Part shown: piece after piece, positions 19,799 through 30,379 of the stretch | Layout of the letters: every line of letters starts with the position of its first letter | Numbering within the stretch: position 1 is the stretch's first letter | Assembly: GCA_034401135.1 (NCBI GenBank) | Contig: JAWZSP010000008.1 | Span: 1,364,001 to 1,428,000, forward strand | Length of the DNA stretch: 64,000 bases | Direction: 5' to 3' | Origin: Volutella citrinella | Lineage: Eukaryota; Ascomycota; Sordariomycetes; Hypocreales; Nectriaceae | Translations under genes and position numbers: made by a program | The notes under the pieces: model-generated | What the model saw: the letters and a program-made list of their open reading frames with translations, nothing else | Database searches by the model: none | What the model was told of the DNA's origin: nothing

Positions 19799-21587
19799 TC
19801 ATCCCCAGACATTGGAAAACAGGTCATCGTCGCCACCAAACCCAGCGGGCTTGTTGTTACTGCTGCTCGCGGTCTTCGCCGGAGCCGGGGCGGCGCTGCT
19901 CCAGCCGCCGAACTCCTCGTCTGCCGACACCTTTGGCGCTGGGTTGAAGCCGCCCGCAGCACCGGGGACAATGGGCGTGTTGGCGAAGGAGTTTGACGAC
20001 GAGTTGCCCCATCCGAAGTCGTTGTTTGAGGGCTTGGGAAGTACGGGGCTCTTCTGGGCGGCGGGAACACTGGGTGCCGCAGCAGGCGCAGGGCTGGCCC
20101 ACTCGTTGCCGCCCCAAACGTCAGCTCCGGATATGCCACCGAACGATGATGTGGGAGCGGCGGTGAGGGTCTGGGCCGGGGCTGCTGGAGCGGGGGGCTT
20201 GGCGGCGGAGAGGTTGAAGACGGAGGTGGATGCGGGAGGGCTTGTCATTTGAACGGGGGGCGGAGAGGTGGTTGACACGGGAGCCGAGAGGTCGAAGAGG
20301 TCACCCATAGCGGATGACGCTGCGGGAGCAGGCTTGGGGGGTGCTGCCGTTGGGACAGCTGTTGGAGAGGCAAGGCTGCCGAAGCTGCCTCCCATGATGT
20401 TGGAGGGTGGCTTCTGTTGCTGAGTTGCTGGCTGCGCGGGCTTGCTATCGAAGAAACTGCCGCCCCCGAGTCCCCCAAAAGCGTTGGTATTGGATGCCGC
20501 TCGGTTGCTCGATGACGCAGTTCCAAAGCTCGCGAATGGGTCCGCGGCCGCGGGCTTGGCGGTGGTCGTGTTGGACATGCTTAGGCTGCTGAAGGCGTCA
20601 TTGAATCCCCCGACCGATCCCTGAGGCTGGTGGCCCATGGTCGGGGAAGACATGCCACCAAAGGCGCCGGCAGACTGGGCAGGCTGCTGGACTTGGGGCT
20701 GGGGCTTCGGGGCAGACGCATAAAGGGAGAGGATGGACTGCTTGAGGTCCGGACGGGATTGGCCACTCGAGCCAGCTGTCCCGGTGGTGCTGGCCGGTCG
20801 AGGAGGAGCTGCTGGCTCACCGAAGAAATCCAGTCCCAACAACGAATCCTTAGTACTCGTAGCCCTCGGGGGTGCTGGATCAGCCTTCGCGGCAACCTTG
20901 GTCACAGGCGGTGCAGCGCTGCTCGGGCGCGGGGGGGTCGGGGCGGTATCTCCGATGAGATCCCCCTGTGGAGCCGGGATGCTGGCGGGCTTCTGGGACT
21001 GGCCGAGTGAAGCCTTTCGCACGGATTCCTTTCGCTCGATGTTCTGCTTCTCCTTGACGAGGCTCAGGGGAACGTCGTCGTCTCCGTCGGCATCGAGAGT
21101 CGAGGGGTCTGGGATGGGGCCCTCCATCGTCCATCGCTTGAGTTCGTACTTTGTGCGAATGAAGTTCTCAATCTTGGCCTCGGAGGGGGCATGGCCAGCG
21201 GCCAACTTGGCCTCCCAGTACTTGTTGGCGCGGGCATTGCCCCAGCTCAGGATGCTCTGCATCTGCTCGTCGGTCCAGGAGTCGAGGTCGACCGACTTGA
21301 CTCGGCTAATGTGGGTGCCCATACCACGGTGGATGCCCGAGCATCGAATGCAGATAAACACACCCAGGTTCCAACTGGCCCATCGAGGATCTAAGGGGGT
21401 TCACTGCGCGTCAGCAAGTGCCATCCGGCATGTTTCGAGTAATTTCAGTCGGCCGGGTCATTGCCATACGTTTATTCCTCTTGCAATCAGCGCAGACTTT
21501 GTTTGACTCGAGCTTGAGCAGGCTCTTGATAGTCGCCTGGTTTTGCGCCGCGCGCTCGGCGGCGGGGTTCGGAGCCCTCCTCGACAT
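19799..21587 (-). CDS. ArfGAP-domain protein (SMAP/Age2-like)
   Basis: GTPase-activating protein for Arf GTPases, acting in coat-vesicle traffic at Golgi or endosome. Two exons: 21587-21470 and 21390-19799, giving 569 aa. The ArfGAP zinc finger spans the intron: CADC at about residues 32-35, then PRWASWNLGVFICIRC and GIHRGMGTHISRVKS with the catalytic arginine. WTDEQMQSILSWGNARANKYWE completes the domain by about residue 130. The remainder is low-complexity, rich in Pro, Ala, Ser, Gly and Asn, with FG and NPF-like bits and W-containing acidic motifs (GADVWGGNEW, EEFGGW, SNVWG at the terminus) that may bind adaptors. The start is the first ATG in frame. The 79-nt intron (GTATGG...CTTAG) restores the canonical spacing. 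Confidence 0.9.
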
Positions 21588-22741
21588 GGTGGAGGACGGG
21601 ATTCAGGCGATTCGGGTTGTGTGGAGGCGAGAGAGGCGGAATATGAAGTCGACCCGATGAAGGGAACCGAGGAAAGGCCACGGATCGTGCGGTTGGCGAA
21701 GGCGGCAAGCCGGAGCGATCACTGTCGTGTGTCTGGAACAAGTCGATAGGAGGTGCCAAGGTGGTCAGTGGTGTAGCAGCCCAGCGGCCTTAGTCTCGCC
21801 CTTGAGCTTGGGGCCTTAATACTCCCAGGTGGGGGGCCAGTGTTCCAGCCCCACTGGCCACAATGCGCCCAACACCACCCCACACTAATGTATATTATCC
21901 ACTGGCCTTGACTCGAGATATCCTGCTCCATCTCGGCAAGGCAGCAAGAATTACACCAGTCCCATTTGCTAGAAACTCTAAAGGATTAGACATAACAGAT
22001 TCACCTCGCGTGGAATCTAGGTCTTCCCAGCTTATGTGGCAGCCTGAAATGATTTTGCAGCTGCCTTCAGTTCTCATCAAAGTCAATGGGCCTGTGTGGA
22101 GAAGCCGAGTAATAACTGTTCATCCTGGTGGCTAAGTGATCAGCCTAGCTGTGGCTGGGGGACGACCAAGCCACTCCACCACGATGGGTGCTAGTCGACA
22201 AGACGCCTGTTCAGGATGACCAAAAAGAATATTTCCGAACGGTAGAGAGGGATATTCGCAGTTCAAGATTTTTCTCTTGTTGCCGACGAAGAGTCCCCCC
22301 CCTCCGCATCTGCCTTTCGTTGATATACGGCATATCTCTACCCATCTGGAGAGTTAAAAGCCATTCGCCTGGGATGAGCAGAATGTAACTAATAACCTTG
22401 TCCATGCCGCTGTAATCATCGTGCAGGGGCCAAATCTATCCGGGGGCCCTGCCATCCATAATTCCAAATTCATCCTGTGTTTTGGTGTCTGAGCCGCAGT
22501 CGCCAGCCGTGAATGGCATCAGCCTCCTACCGGGAGTAGTAAGCCTAATTAATTAGTAGCCTCAAGCTCAGCTTGCCAGCCTGCTCTCTGATTTGTCACC
22601 CTCGCCACGAGTTCGCGTCACCAGTGGACTGCGGCAATCGATGCTCCTCATCTTGCATGCAGAACCCCGCCACAGGGGCGGTGCCCTTCAGCCCGGTGTC
22701 ATCCATATTTAATCGCTGCGACCACCAGAATACCACCGCCA
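21588..22741. other. Divergent promoter region between ArfGAP and msrB genes
   Basis: About 1.15 kb. A TATTTAA-like stretch lies near 22707, about 35 nt before the msrB start. No additional gene, RNA or repeat was recognised. Confidence 0.4.
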
Positions 22742-23420
22742 ATGCGTCTCTCTCCCAACATATCCAGCATACTCTACAACCTACCCCGCCTTGTCCGCTT
22801 CAGACAGCCACCAGTCAGACACCTAGCTGCAGCACGCGCGATTCCGCTGAGATCCATGTCTGGTATCGGCTTCCTTGGCGGTCTTTTCGGTTCTTCATCC
22901 AAATCATCCTCGCCCAACATGTCGTTCCCTGACCAGCGCTCTGATGACGAGTGGCGAGCCGTTTTAAATAAGGGCAGGTATCTCAAAGCAATGTTTAGCC
23001 AGATTTCATGCTAACGGTCCACTAGAGCAGTTCCGCATCCTCCGGGAGAAGGGTACTGAGCGGCCCGGCTCCGGCGAGTTTGACAAGCACTCCCCGGACC
23101 ATGGTGTCTACACCTGTGCTGGGTGCAATGCGCCGCTGTATCGCGCCACCCACAAGTTCAGCTCCGGCTGCGGCTGGCCAGCGTACTTTGACAGCATCCC
23201 AGGTGCCGTGGTCCGTCACGAAGATCGATCCTTGGGCATGGTCCGCACTGAAATCATGTGCGCCAACTGCGGCGGCCATCTTGGTCATGTCTTCAAGGGC
23301 GAGGGATACCAAACCCCGACTGATGAGCGCCACTGCGTCAACAGTATCAGCCTCAAGTTTTCGGACGACGACAAGGCTGCCGACGCCAGCGCAAAGCCTA
23401 AGACGGACAGCGTGAATTGA
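22742..23420 (+). CDS. msrB: Peptide-methionine (R)-S-oxide reductase MsrB with mitochondrial leader
   Basis: Reduces methionine-R-sulfoxide in oxidised proteins. Exons 22742-22973 and 23026-23420 give 208 aa. Residues 1-38 are Arg-rich and acid-free (RLVRFRQPPVRHLAAARAIP), a likely mitochondrial presequence; a second in-frame ATG at 22856 gives a 170-aa form without it, suggesting dual localisation. The catalytic domain has the zinc pairs CAGC and CANC, SGCGWPAYFD and the nucleophile in RHCVNS. Restoring WRAVLNK-EQFRILREKGTE requires a 52-nt intron that begins with GC (GCAGGT) and ends in CTAG, with a GCTAAC branch point. The nearby GT donor shifts the frame and destroys the conserved region, so a GC-AG intron is the best reading. 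Confidence 0.92.
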
Positions 23421-23851
23421 GGAAGTAATGAATGGGAGACAGTTGCATTCGTCTCTCTGACCACCAATGAGGGTGTCGTGTAATTGAAGGAGTTCTATGT
23501 GTAGCGGCAGGGGGGCGGTGTAGTGAATGATCTGTTTAGTTTCCAAAGCAACCAAGAAACCAACCTCCGTTTCAATCCCATCATCGTGTATCATGATGTC
23601 CTCCATCCAACCCCCAGTCAGATCCATCACGACGAAATGACGCACAGCGCCACAACACTGGCCCCTTCAACCATTCCATGTTGAACAGCAGCGTCTAGCT
23701 AAAGGAAAAGAAATACACGAGGTGCAGAAAATGACAGCGAGAAACACAAACAAACTCGGCCTGAACAAGGAAACTGACTAGAGAGGAAAAGGAAACAACA
23801 ACGAAAGTAAGCAAATGCAGTTAAACCAATAACAAAAACGTACCGCGTCAA
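23421..23851. other. Convergent 3' flanks
   Basis: About 430 bp between msrB and the minus-strand acidic hypothetical gene. It is rich in short A runs near its right end and holds nothing else recognisable. Confidence 0.4.
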
Positions 23852-24355
23852 TTAGTGAAAGGTGTCGGGATAATACACCCACTCCTGGTCATCTTCATCC
23901 CAATGCTGAAACCTCATCCGCTCCTCATTCCATTGCCAGTAAGTGGGGTCATCCAGCTCACTGTCATCCGATGATTCTATATCGGGCACGGAGAGAGTCT
24001 CTCCATCTCTAAAGGCTTGTTCAAAGTCTGCATAATTCGCCATGGGGGCGTTTAGCTCGGGTTCATCCTTAAGGACCAAGCTGACGAGCTTGTCTTCCAA
24101 TTCGCCCAAGTCATCTTCCAACGTATTCGTGAGGTTCCGATCCTGCCGGCCCGGGGTTATAGCGGGTGGGTTGATCCCAGGCCCGGCGTCTCCACACGGG
24201 CCGATCAATAGATCCTGGGTCCATCCGGAGCAAGGGGTCCAGACTCCGGGTTCGATACTGGAATCCTCGGACAGAATCTCCTCGGGGTCTTTGGTTCCAC
24301 TGCAGGCTCGTCTATTGTCCATCCGGATTCGGCTGGACTCCGGCTTGGTGTCCAT
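23852..24355 (-). CDS. Hypothetical acidic protein
   Basis: 167 codons from the ATG at 24355; the frame stays open upstream to 24679, so an earlier start (for example 24634) is possible. The product is strongly acidic (EDDLGELEDKLVSLVLKDEP, ESSDDSELDD) with an aromatic-rich C-terminus (YWQWNEERMRFQHWDEDD, ending YYPDTFH). That C-terminus looks like selected protein sequence, but I recognise no family. Upstream codon use is weaker. It could also be the last exon of a longer gene. Confidence 0.4.
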   Translation of the reverse strand: MDTKPESSRIRMDNRRACSGTKDPEEILSEDSSIEPGVWTPCSGWTQDLLIGPCGDAGPGINPPAITPGRQDRNLTNTLEDDLGELEDKLVSLVLKDEPELNAPMANYADFEQAFRDGETLSVPDIESSDDSELDDPTYWQWNEERMRFQHWDEDDQEWVYYPDTFH

Positions 24356-26156
24356 TTCCTTGTGATCCGGATCTATAGGATGATGGCAGGTCACACCAGC
24401 ACCAGGAATATCTGGTAGGGATCCGGACAGTTTTTCTATGTTTGGCCTCTCGGGGTAAGTCCGACAAAGCGACTCCCGGCGGCAGGAAGTCCCGGTGAGG
24501 CAGCTTATGTACATTGAGCAATAGCTAGTAATGATGACTACCCGTATGCGCCTCTGGATCTGGCTGCAAGTAAGGCCAGATAATTTGGCATCCTGGGGTA
24601 AAGGCAAGATTAGCGCTTGTTGTTCTCTCGACATGGCAAGACCCAAACCTTCGAGGCCGATTGTTTTGCATCCAAACACTGTTGTCTTGCCGACCTGAGA
24701 GACCGGCGTCTACTCCCAGGTCTTAGACTGCTTTTTGAGGGTTTGAGGACTCTGCTGGCGGGTGCCCTCGCTCTTGTCGTATCTTTTTGCGTTGCTGTGG
24801 TGTTCCGTAATGGTTTTATGGCCATTACTTGATATCCTTCCCGCGCGAACTACTGCTCGCTCTGTCGACAGGGTCAGGAGATGAGATGACATGGACTTGA
24901 AGATGACGACATACGTATGAGAAAGCTTCTTCGAGTTCAATTGGCCTGCAGCAAGAAACAAGACACATCCCTGTTCTCGTTCTGTACAGTGGTGGACGGA
25001 GAGGAAGATGAATTGCATCGACTGGGCAGTTGCGGGCTCATAAACCACCCTGGGCCCGGGGTGCATCGGTTCATCAGGCCGTCTCAAAACGTGAGGCGAG
25101 CGATGCGTGGCCGGGCATTGCTGTTCACGAGCCCGACTCCAACCCGGTCCAAGCCGGAGGATTGGGTCCAGATGCATGGGAAAGATGCCCTGCCCCGCTC
25201 CGCTCCTGCCCGCTTCATCTGCACTTTCCGTAACTGAGGCGGGCGAGTAGTCGCCGACCGCCAGCCTCGCCAGCGGAGCAGCGGGCCACGCTCCGGGTGC
25301 CTTACAGCTGCAGCACAGCTGCAGCATCCATGTCGGGCGTGTGACGACGCCATCTCTTCCCTCCCACACCGTCTCAGGGCGATTGTTGCATTTTCAGACT
25401 TGCAACCACTTCCATGGCGCCGTGACCGAAATGACGAAGATGAAGGGGGCATCAACCCTGCAGATGGTCGCCCGGCGTCCGCCCAAGTTTCCTCACCTCG
25501 CAGAGATAAGCCGAAAGCTGCCTGGTATTGTCCTATTCCGGAAAATGGGACAGCCTCATCCACTGGCACTTGCTCCGGGGGATTCCCCCGCCACATTTTC
25601 CGCGTGCCGATCAGTGTGCAAAGACGACGGACTCCCTCGGCCGCTCCCAGGCGAACCACGTACGGACCAAAGGTCGGCTCGCCTCGTTATATGAGGCATC
25701 TATGGTGCTAGTAATTTATGGCGTATCGTCAACAGGCGGCTGAGGGTTTGGCGTCTCGCGAGCCAGTCATTCTGATGAGTTGTCAACCAGCCTGCCTTCC
25801 CGCCTCCGGCACGACGCCAACAACGCTTTGGTGGTACACATTGGTAATTTCACCGCCTTGTTCTTTGTGATATATCCTGCACTGGGCGAACCATGTGGGA
25901 GCGGCCTCGAGATTGATACCCGAGGCGTCTGGCAGATTTTGAATGCCAGTCCAATGCCCAGACTACACAGAATGAAGCGGCACTAGCATTATATTGATGG
26001 AGTCAGCCGCATGAATATAGCTTTGTGTTCCCCCGTACCCTGTCGGATATTTCACACGGATTCGCATTGTGGATTTAAACGGTTGGTTGGTCCAATGTCA
26101 TATGGCCTCAATTGACTTTCAGCTCCGTGGGTCCTCTCTCAGGCCTCAATGACTCG
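24356..26156. other. Intergenic, nothing supported
   Basis: About 1.8 kb with long overlapping open frames on both strands and no consistent codon bias or domain. CAGCTGCAGC-type palindromic motifs occur at about 25307-25325. A TTGAC...TTTCAG acceptor-like sequence at 26112-26121 hints that the next gene may have an upstream exon here. Confidence 0.35.
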
Positions 26157-27251
26157 ATGGCTGGCCTGCCACGAAAGCATCGCAATCCGGACGCGGATGA
26201 TGGCGACTCGTCGAGGCGAACTCGCCCTCGACCACCCAACTCGTTCGATCCTTGGTCGTTAGAACGGGCTTCTCGTCACACAAATCATTCGCCTGGGAGA
26301 CTCTACGTGCACCAACAGGTCCCTAGGATCGTTGTGCAGGCTCCTGACAGCCAACACCCGGTCAGCTTCTCGGACGACACGCAACAAAATGGTATTCCAC
26401 TAGAGGGCACAAATGTGGTTCTGGCGAGGCCTGCGAATCTCTCAGCCTTGGACAGGAATATGGGATCGCATACTCCAGAGAGGGCTCATGGCATTCATAC
26501 ACCCCTACTCCACCATCCTCCTCCTGCCGGACAGTCCTTTCCGACCAACTCGACTGCTTTCACTTCGACTTATCCATCCACGCCACCAAACCCTCCCTCA
26601 GGTTTGGAGATAACCCAGGGGTCGCTTTCCATTGCCAACCGCCCAACCCTGCCGTTCAACACTGTGCCCCCGTTTCGCGCCCCTCATCCCGGCTTTACCC
26701 TGCCTCAGCCACAACTCTCCATGCAGTACCTCAATCCCTCTCTCGGAAACCTAACAACGTCCGGAAGTGTTATTCGGATCAATCTACAGGCAGGGAATAG
26801 GACGTTCCACTGCCTTGCGCGATGCTGCACAGGAACTGTCACCAGCATGGTCGACATCGGTTGGGCAAAATCCTCTAAAATACGCCGTCGCCCTTCTCCT
26901 TTACCACGCCGCCATCGGGACTCGAAGTGGTTTTGTGAACTCAACGTCGTGAATGTAGAAAACATCGGAAACGTGACGGGGAAGTCACTGAGTTTCCAAC
27001 TCGGGCCCCTCGCCGACAGTGGGATCATGGTGCACTTGGGCCAGATAGCATTGCAGAAACTGGGTATTATCACTGGAGGCAAGTTGAAAAGTCTGTCGAA
27101 TATCAATACACCTGGAGAGCTTAGACACGAGTTCGGTGCTAATATAAGACTGATTAGATGCAAACCCAGAAGAGACATTGACCGGGGCGAGCTCCTCGTC
27201 GGTTGGCCCAACAGGGGCGCCAGTCGATTGCGTGTCGCACAGGTCGCATAG
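26157..27251 (+). CDS. Orphan Pro/Ser-rich protein
   Basis: 364 codons from the first in-frame ATG; the frame is open back to about 26112, where an acceptor-like TTGACTTTCAG could mark an upstream exon. The N-terminal 220 residues are low-complexity (Pro, Ser, Thr, His, Asn) and start with a basic stretch (RKHRNPDADDGDSSRRTRPR). The C-terminal third looks more globular (SGSVIRINLQAGNRTFHCLA, WFCELNVVNVENIGNV, GIMVHLGQIALQKLGIITGG). I recognise no family. It shares low-complexity style, but no evident alignable domain, with the orphan at 12491-14099. Confidence 0.45.
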   Translation: MAGLPRKHRNPDADDGDSSRRTRPRPPNSFDPWSLERASRHTNHSPGRLYVHQQVPRIVVQAPDSQHPVSFSDDTQQNGIPLEGTNVVLARPANLSALDRNMGSHTPERAHGIHTPLLHHPPPAGQSFPTNSTAFTSTYPSTPPNPPSGLEITQGSLSIANRPTLPFNTVPPFRAPHPGFTLPQPQLSMQYLNPSLGNLTTSGSVIRINLQAGNRTFHCLARCCTGTVTSMVDIGWAKSSKIRRRPSPLPRRHRDSKWFCELNVVNVENIGNVTGKSLSFQLGPLADSGIMVHLGQIALQKLGIITGGKLKSLSNINTPGELRHEFGANIRLIRCKPRRDIDRGELLVGWPNRGASRLRVAQVA

Positions 27252-28737
27252 ATCGGACCCATCGCCGTTCACTTTCATTTCTAGCCAGCATGATCTTTCG
27301 GACCCAATAAGCACTATGGCTGTTACCGGTTCTTTATGGCCCACCCAGAACTCGGATTTTTCGGCTCAATCTTTGTCCCTTGGTCAGCGTCGCCGAGCCT
27401 CGAACCACTCCCTGGCAAGTGGCACACTGTTCTCCTTTGGGGCCGCACAGCACCAGGTTGGCCAGTTGGCAGAATCGCATCGAAACCAAAATTACTCCCC
27501 TCGAGACGGCAAACAGCCTGAGCGGTAGAAGATCGAGATAGCAAGGAACTCATTGGACTCAAGAGGGCTCTTGGAACAGCCATTCCATTTCATGCTGCAC
27601 TTACCTTTTTTTTTCTTTTTTTTTTCTTTTTATATATATCTTGGAATCCTCTAGGCGGGTGGCTTATACTGGGACATTGGACACGGGACCACAGCACCTC
27701 CGTTGCCACCAGGGCCACATCCTGTTTGCCTGGGCTTCACCATCTTGTAGGGTCTCGATGATCTAACAGGCGTCATGGTCCTGTGTAACAACCTGTAGGA
27801 CGGGGTTGGCATCTTCTACATTTGGTTTCCGCTTTTCCCTTTTAGTTCTTTTCCTTGCGTGGAGTTCTAACGCGTAAGTAGAGGTGGGACAAATACAGCA
27901 AGCTGCTAGTCTCTATTACTAGCATTTGGCAAGTACATGTATAATGCCTAGGCAGATGCTAGTCTCAGGTAGTAGATAGCGCTTGCCTGCAGCAAGTTGA
28001 AGTTCGTAGAACTTCGTATGAACACGGAAATATCCAGAAGCCCAGGGGGGTGGTCGAGTTGCACATGTGTGAACTAAAGGAGCCCAAGGGGCGGCTGGGG
28101 CGTGAGCTAATTCTCGGCATCTGAGAAGAGCAGGGCATTTTTGGTTCATCTACGGCCGTCGGCCTGTTTCCAAGGGCAGGCCGAAATCTTGTCAGTCAGG
28201 TCTTGGAGAGGCTGAGGAATCGTCGCCTCGCTCGGTTGTCGCGGGGCGGTCCTCGTGACGCACTGGCATGAGCCGCTCGGTGCAGCAGAGGCGCCGAGAA
28301 AGCTGGGGAAGTTTGGCATGTGAAAGCCGCAAATGGACGCTAGAACCAAAGTTGCCCCCCCGAGCTAACCGTGCCGGGCAAGCCAGTCCTGGGCGGCGAC
28401 GCTGGGGCCCCGCTGGGGCCGCACTGGGATGCGCCTGGCACACGGGGGCGCGCTGGGTCCAAGCCCCCATGCGACCGCTGCGAGCCTCGGCCGGCGGCTG
28501 ACATCAGCGGGTCCGGCGTGTCTTCATACAATCATCGGTCGTCTTCAAGCCAGATGCTTTGCCAGCTACATCCGAGGCCGACCGAAGCCAGTTGTATAAT
28601 CGAGACCCCTTAAATATCTTTCTCCGCGCCCTGCAACCTCTCCGTATTCAGTCTTCAGTCCTTCAGTCCTCATCTCCATCCCCACACCCCGCAAACCAAC
28701 CTTGAAGCCATCATCCCCCCACAAAGCGCAAATCATC
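27252..28737. other. Intergenic region upstream of thiolase
   Basis: About 1.5 kb. It contains a T-rich/TA-rich run at about 27605-27642 and the two CCTCGG-type boxes listed separately. Short open frames only; no gene supported. Confidence 0.45.
28485..28577. promoter_or_regulatory. Two CCTCGG/CCGAGG boxes, possible fatty-acid response elements
   Basis: CCTCGG lies at 28485-28490 and its inverted form CCGAGG at 28572-28577, about 250 and 160 bp upstream of the thiolase ATG. CCTCGG is the known binding site of the fungal fatty-acid regulators FarA/FarB (Ctf1 family). The match of motif and gene function is suggestive. The six-base motif is common in GC-rich DNA, so occupancy is inference. Confidence 0.4.
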
Positions 28738-30194
28738 ATGGGCGGTACGTGCCAGCCAGCAGCTCCCGCTCCCGCTGTTCCTCCTGCACCATGCTAACTT
28801 CCCACAGCCCTCGACCGAGTCTCGCAGATTGGAGGCCAGCTCTCTGGTAACCCGACCGCCGGCGGTCGCGACAAGATCACCTCCAAGAACCCCGACGACG
28901 TAAGTAGCCCCCCTTCGCGTTGCCCGCTGCTCATGACACCGGCGCCCCGTCGCTAACCTCTCCCGCCCTTGTCCAGATTGTCGTGACCGCATGCTGCCGA
29001 AGCGCCTTCACCAAGGGCGGCAAGGGTGGCTTCAAGGACACCCAGGCCGCCGACCTCATGGCTGGTGTCCTCAAGGCCATCATCGACCGCTCCCGCATCA
29101 ACCCCGCCCTCGTCGAGGATATCTGCGTCGGCACCGTGCTGGCTGCTGGCGGTGGCGCGACCGAGATGCGTGCCGCCAGCTTGGTCGCCGGCTTCCCTGA
29201 GACCGCCGCCGTGCGAACGCTCAACCGACAGTGCTCCTCCGGTCTGCAGGCCTGCGTAGACGTCGCGAACCAGATCAAGGCTGGCATGATCGACATTGGC
29301 ATCGGTGCCGGTGTCGAGAGCATGTCGCTGTCATATGGGTGAGTGGGAACCATCCAAGATGTCCCGAGAATGATTGATTGCTGATGCTGGAGTAGACCCG
29401 GCGCCGTGTCCGAGTTCTCTGAGCTGCTCGAGAACCACGAGGAGGCTGCCAACTGCAAGGTCCCCATGGGTGTCCTGTCCGAGGCCATGGCCCAGGACCT
29501 CGGCGTCTCCCGCGATGTCCAGGATGCCTTCGCTGCCGCGTCGTTCCAGAAGGCCATCAAGGCCCAGAAGGAGGGTCTCTTCGACAAGGAGATTGTCCCC
29601 CTCAAGGTCAAGTTCGAGAACCCCAAGACTGGCGAGACTCAGGAGATCACCGTCTCGCGCGACGACGGCGTCCGAGAAGGCGTCACCGCCCAGACCCTCG
29701 CCAAGATCAAGCCTGCCTTCGCCAAGGGCGGCTCCATCCACGCCGGAAACGCTAGCCAGGTCTCCGACGGCGCCGCCGCCGTGCTCCTCATGAAGCGATC
29801 CACCGCCCAGAAGCTCGGCCAGGAGATCATCGGCAAGTACGTCTGCGCCTCCATCGCTGGCGTCAAGCCCCTCCTCATGGGTCAGGGCCCGTGGAAGGCC
29901 ATCCCCAAGGCCCTCGACCTCGCCGGTATCTCCAAGGACGATGTCGACATCTACGAGATCAACGAGGCCTTTGCCAGCCAGTGCCTGTGGTGCGCCAACG
30001 AGCTTGGCATCCCGCAGGAGAAGATCAACCCCAAGGGTGGTGCGATTGCCTTCGGTCATCCCCTGGGCTGCACCGGTGCGCGACAGGTGTCGACTCTGTT
30101 GTACGAGCTGAAGCGAACGGGCAAGAAGGTCGGTGCGACCTCCATGTGCATAGGAACTGGCATGGGTATGGCGGCCATCTGGGTTGCTGAGTAA
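28738..30194 (+). CDS. Peroxisomal 3-ketoacyl-CoA thiolase
   Basis: Last step of peroxisomal beta-oxidation: thiolytic cleavage of 3-ketoacyl-CoA to acetyl-CoA and a shortened acyl-CoA. Four exons: 28738-28744 (7 nt: ATG GGC G), 28808-28899, 28977-29338 and 29396-30194, giving 419 aa. The N-terminus reads MGALDRVSQIGGQLSGNP; RVSQIGGQL fits the PTS2 consensus R-[LVI]-x5-[HQ]-[LA]. Catalytic landmarks are the acyl-accepting Cys in NRQCSSGLQA, NEAFA, the His in GHPLGCTGAR and the second Cys in CIGTGMG. All are present and the length is typical. Introns are 57-77 nt. Without the 7-nt first exon there is no in-frame start, so that exon is needed. The gene belongs to the thiolase I/Pot1 branch rather than the cytosolic acetoacetyl-CoA thiolases, given PTS2 and length. 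Confidence 0.95.
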
Positions 30195-30379
30195 TTCAAG
30201 AGATATATGCCTTGTACGAGTAGCAAGATTGTCAATAGTTTATGAGAAGCAAAGGGCGCAATGCCAATGATGCCTTTGTTTGTTTTGGATCAAGTCCGAT
30301 GCTACCACCCTATTTATGCGTGCTTCATGCAAGAATCCAGATGCATGCTAACCCTCAGTCCTGTCTCGGTCCTGCCCAA

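Noticed and set aside
19647..20252. Plus-strand 201-codon frame opposite the ArfGAP tail
   Set aside because: Low-complexity shadow of the Pro/Ala/Ser-rich ArfGAP C-terminus.
24238..24262. GGGTTCGATACTGG as tRNA T-arm
   Set aside because: No cloverleaf arms around it, and it lies within the acidic hypothetical open frame.
24710..25711. Long overlapping frames on both strands
   Set aside because: Arg/Ser/Pro/Cys-rich products without domains or consistent codon use; several start with non-ATG codons.
29331..30059. 242-codon minus-strand frame opposite the thiolase
   Set aside because: A Leu/Gly/Asp/Val-rich shadow of the highly codon-biased thiolase exon.
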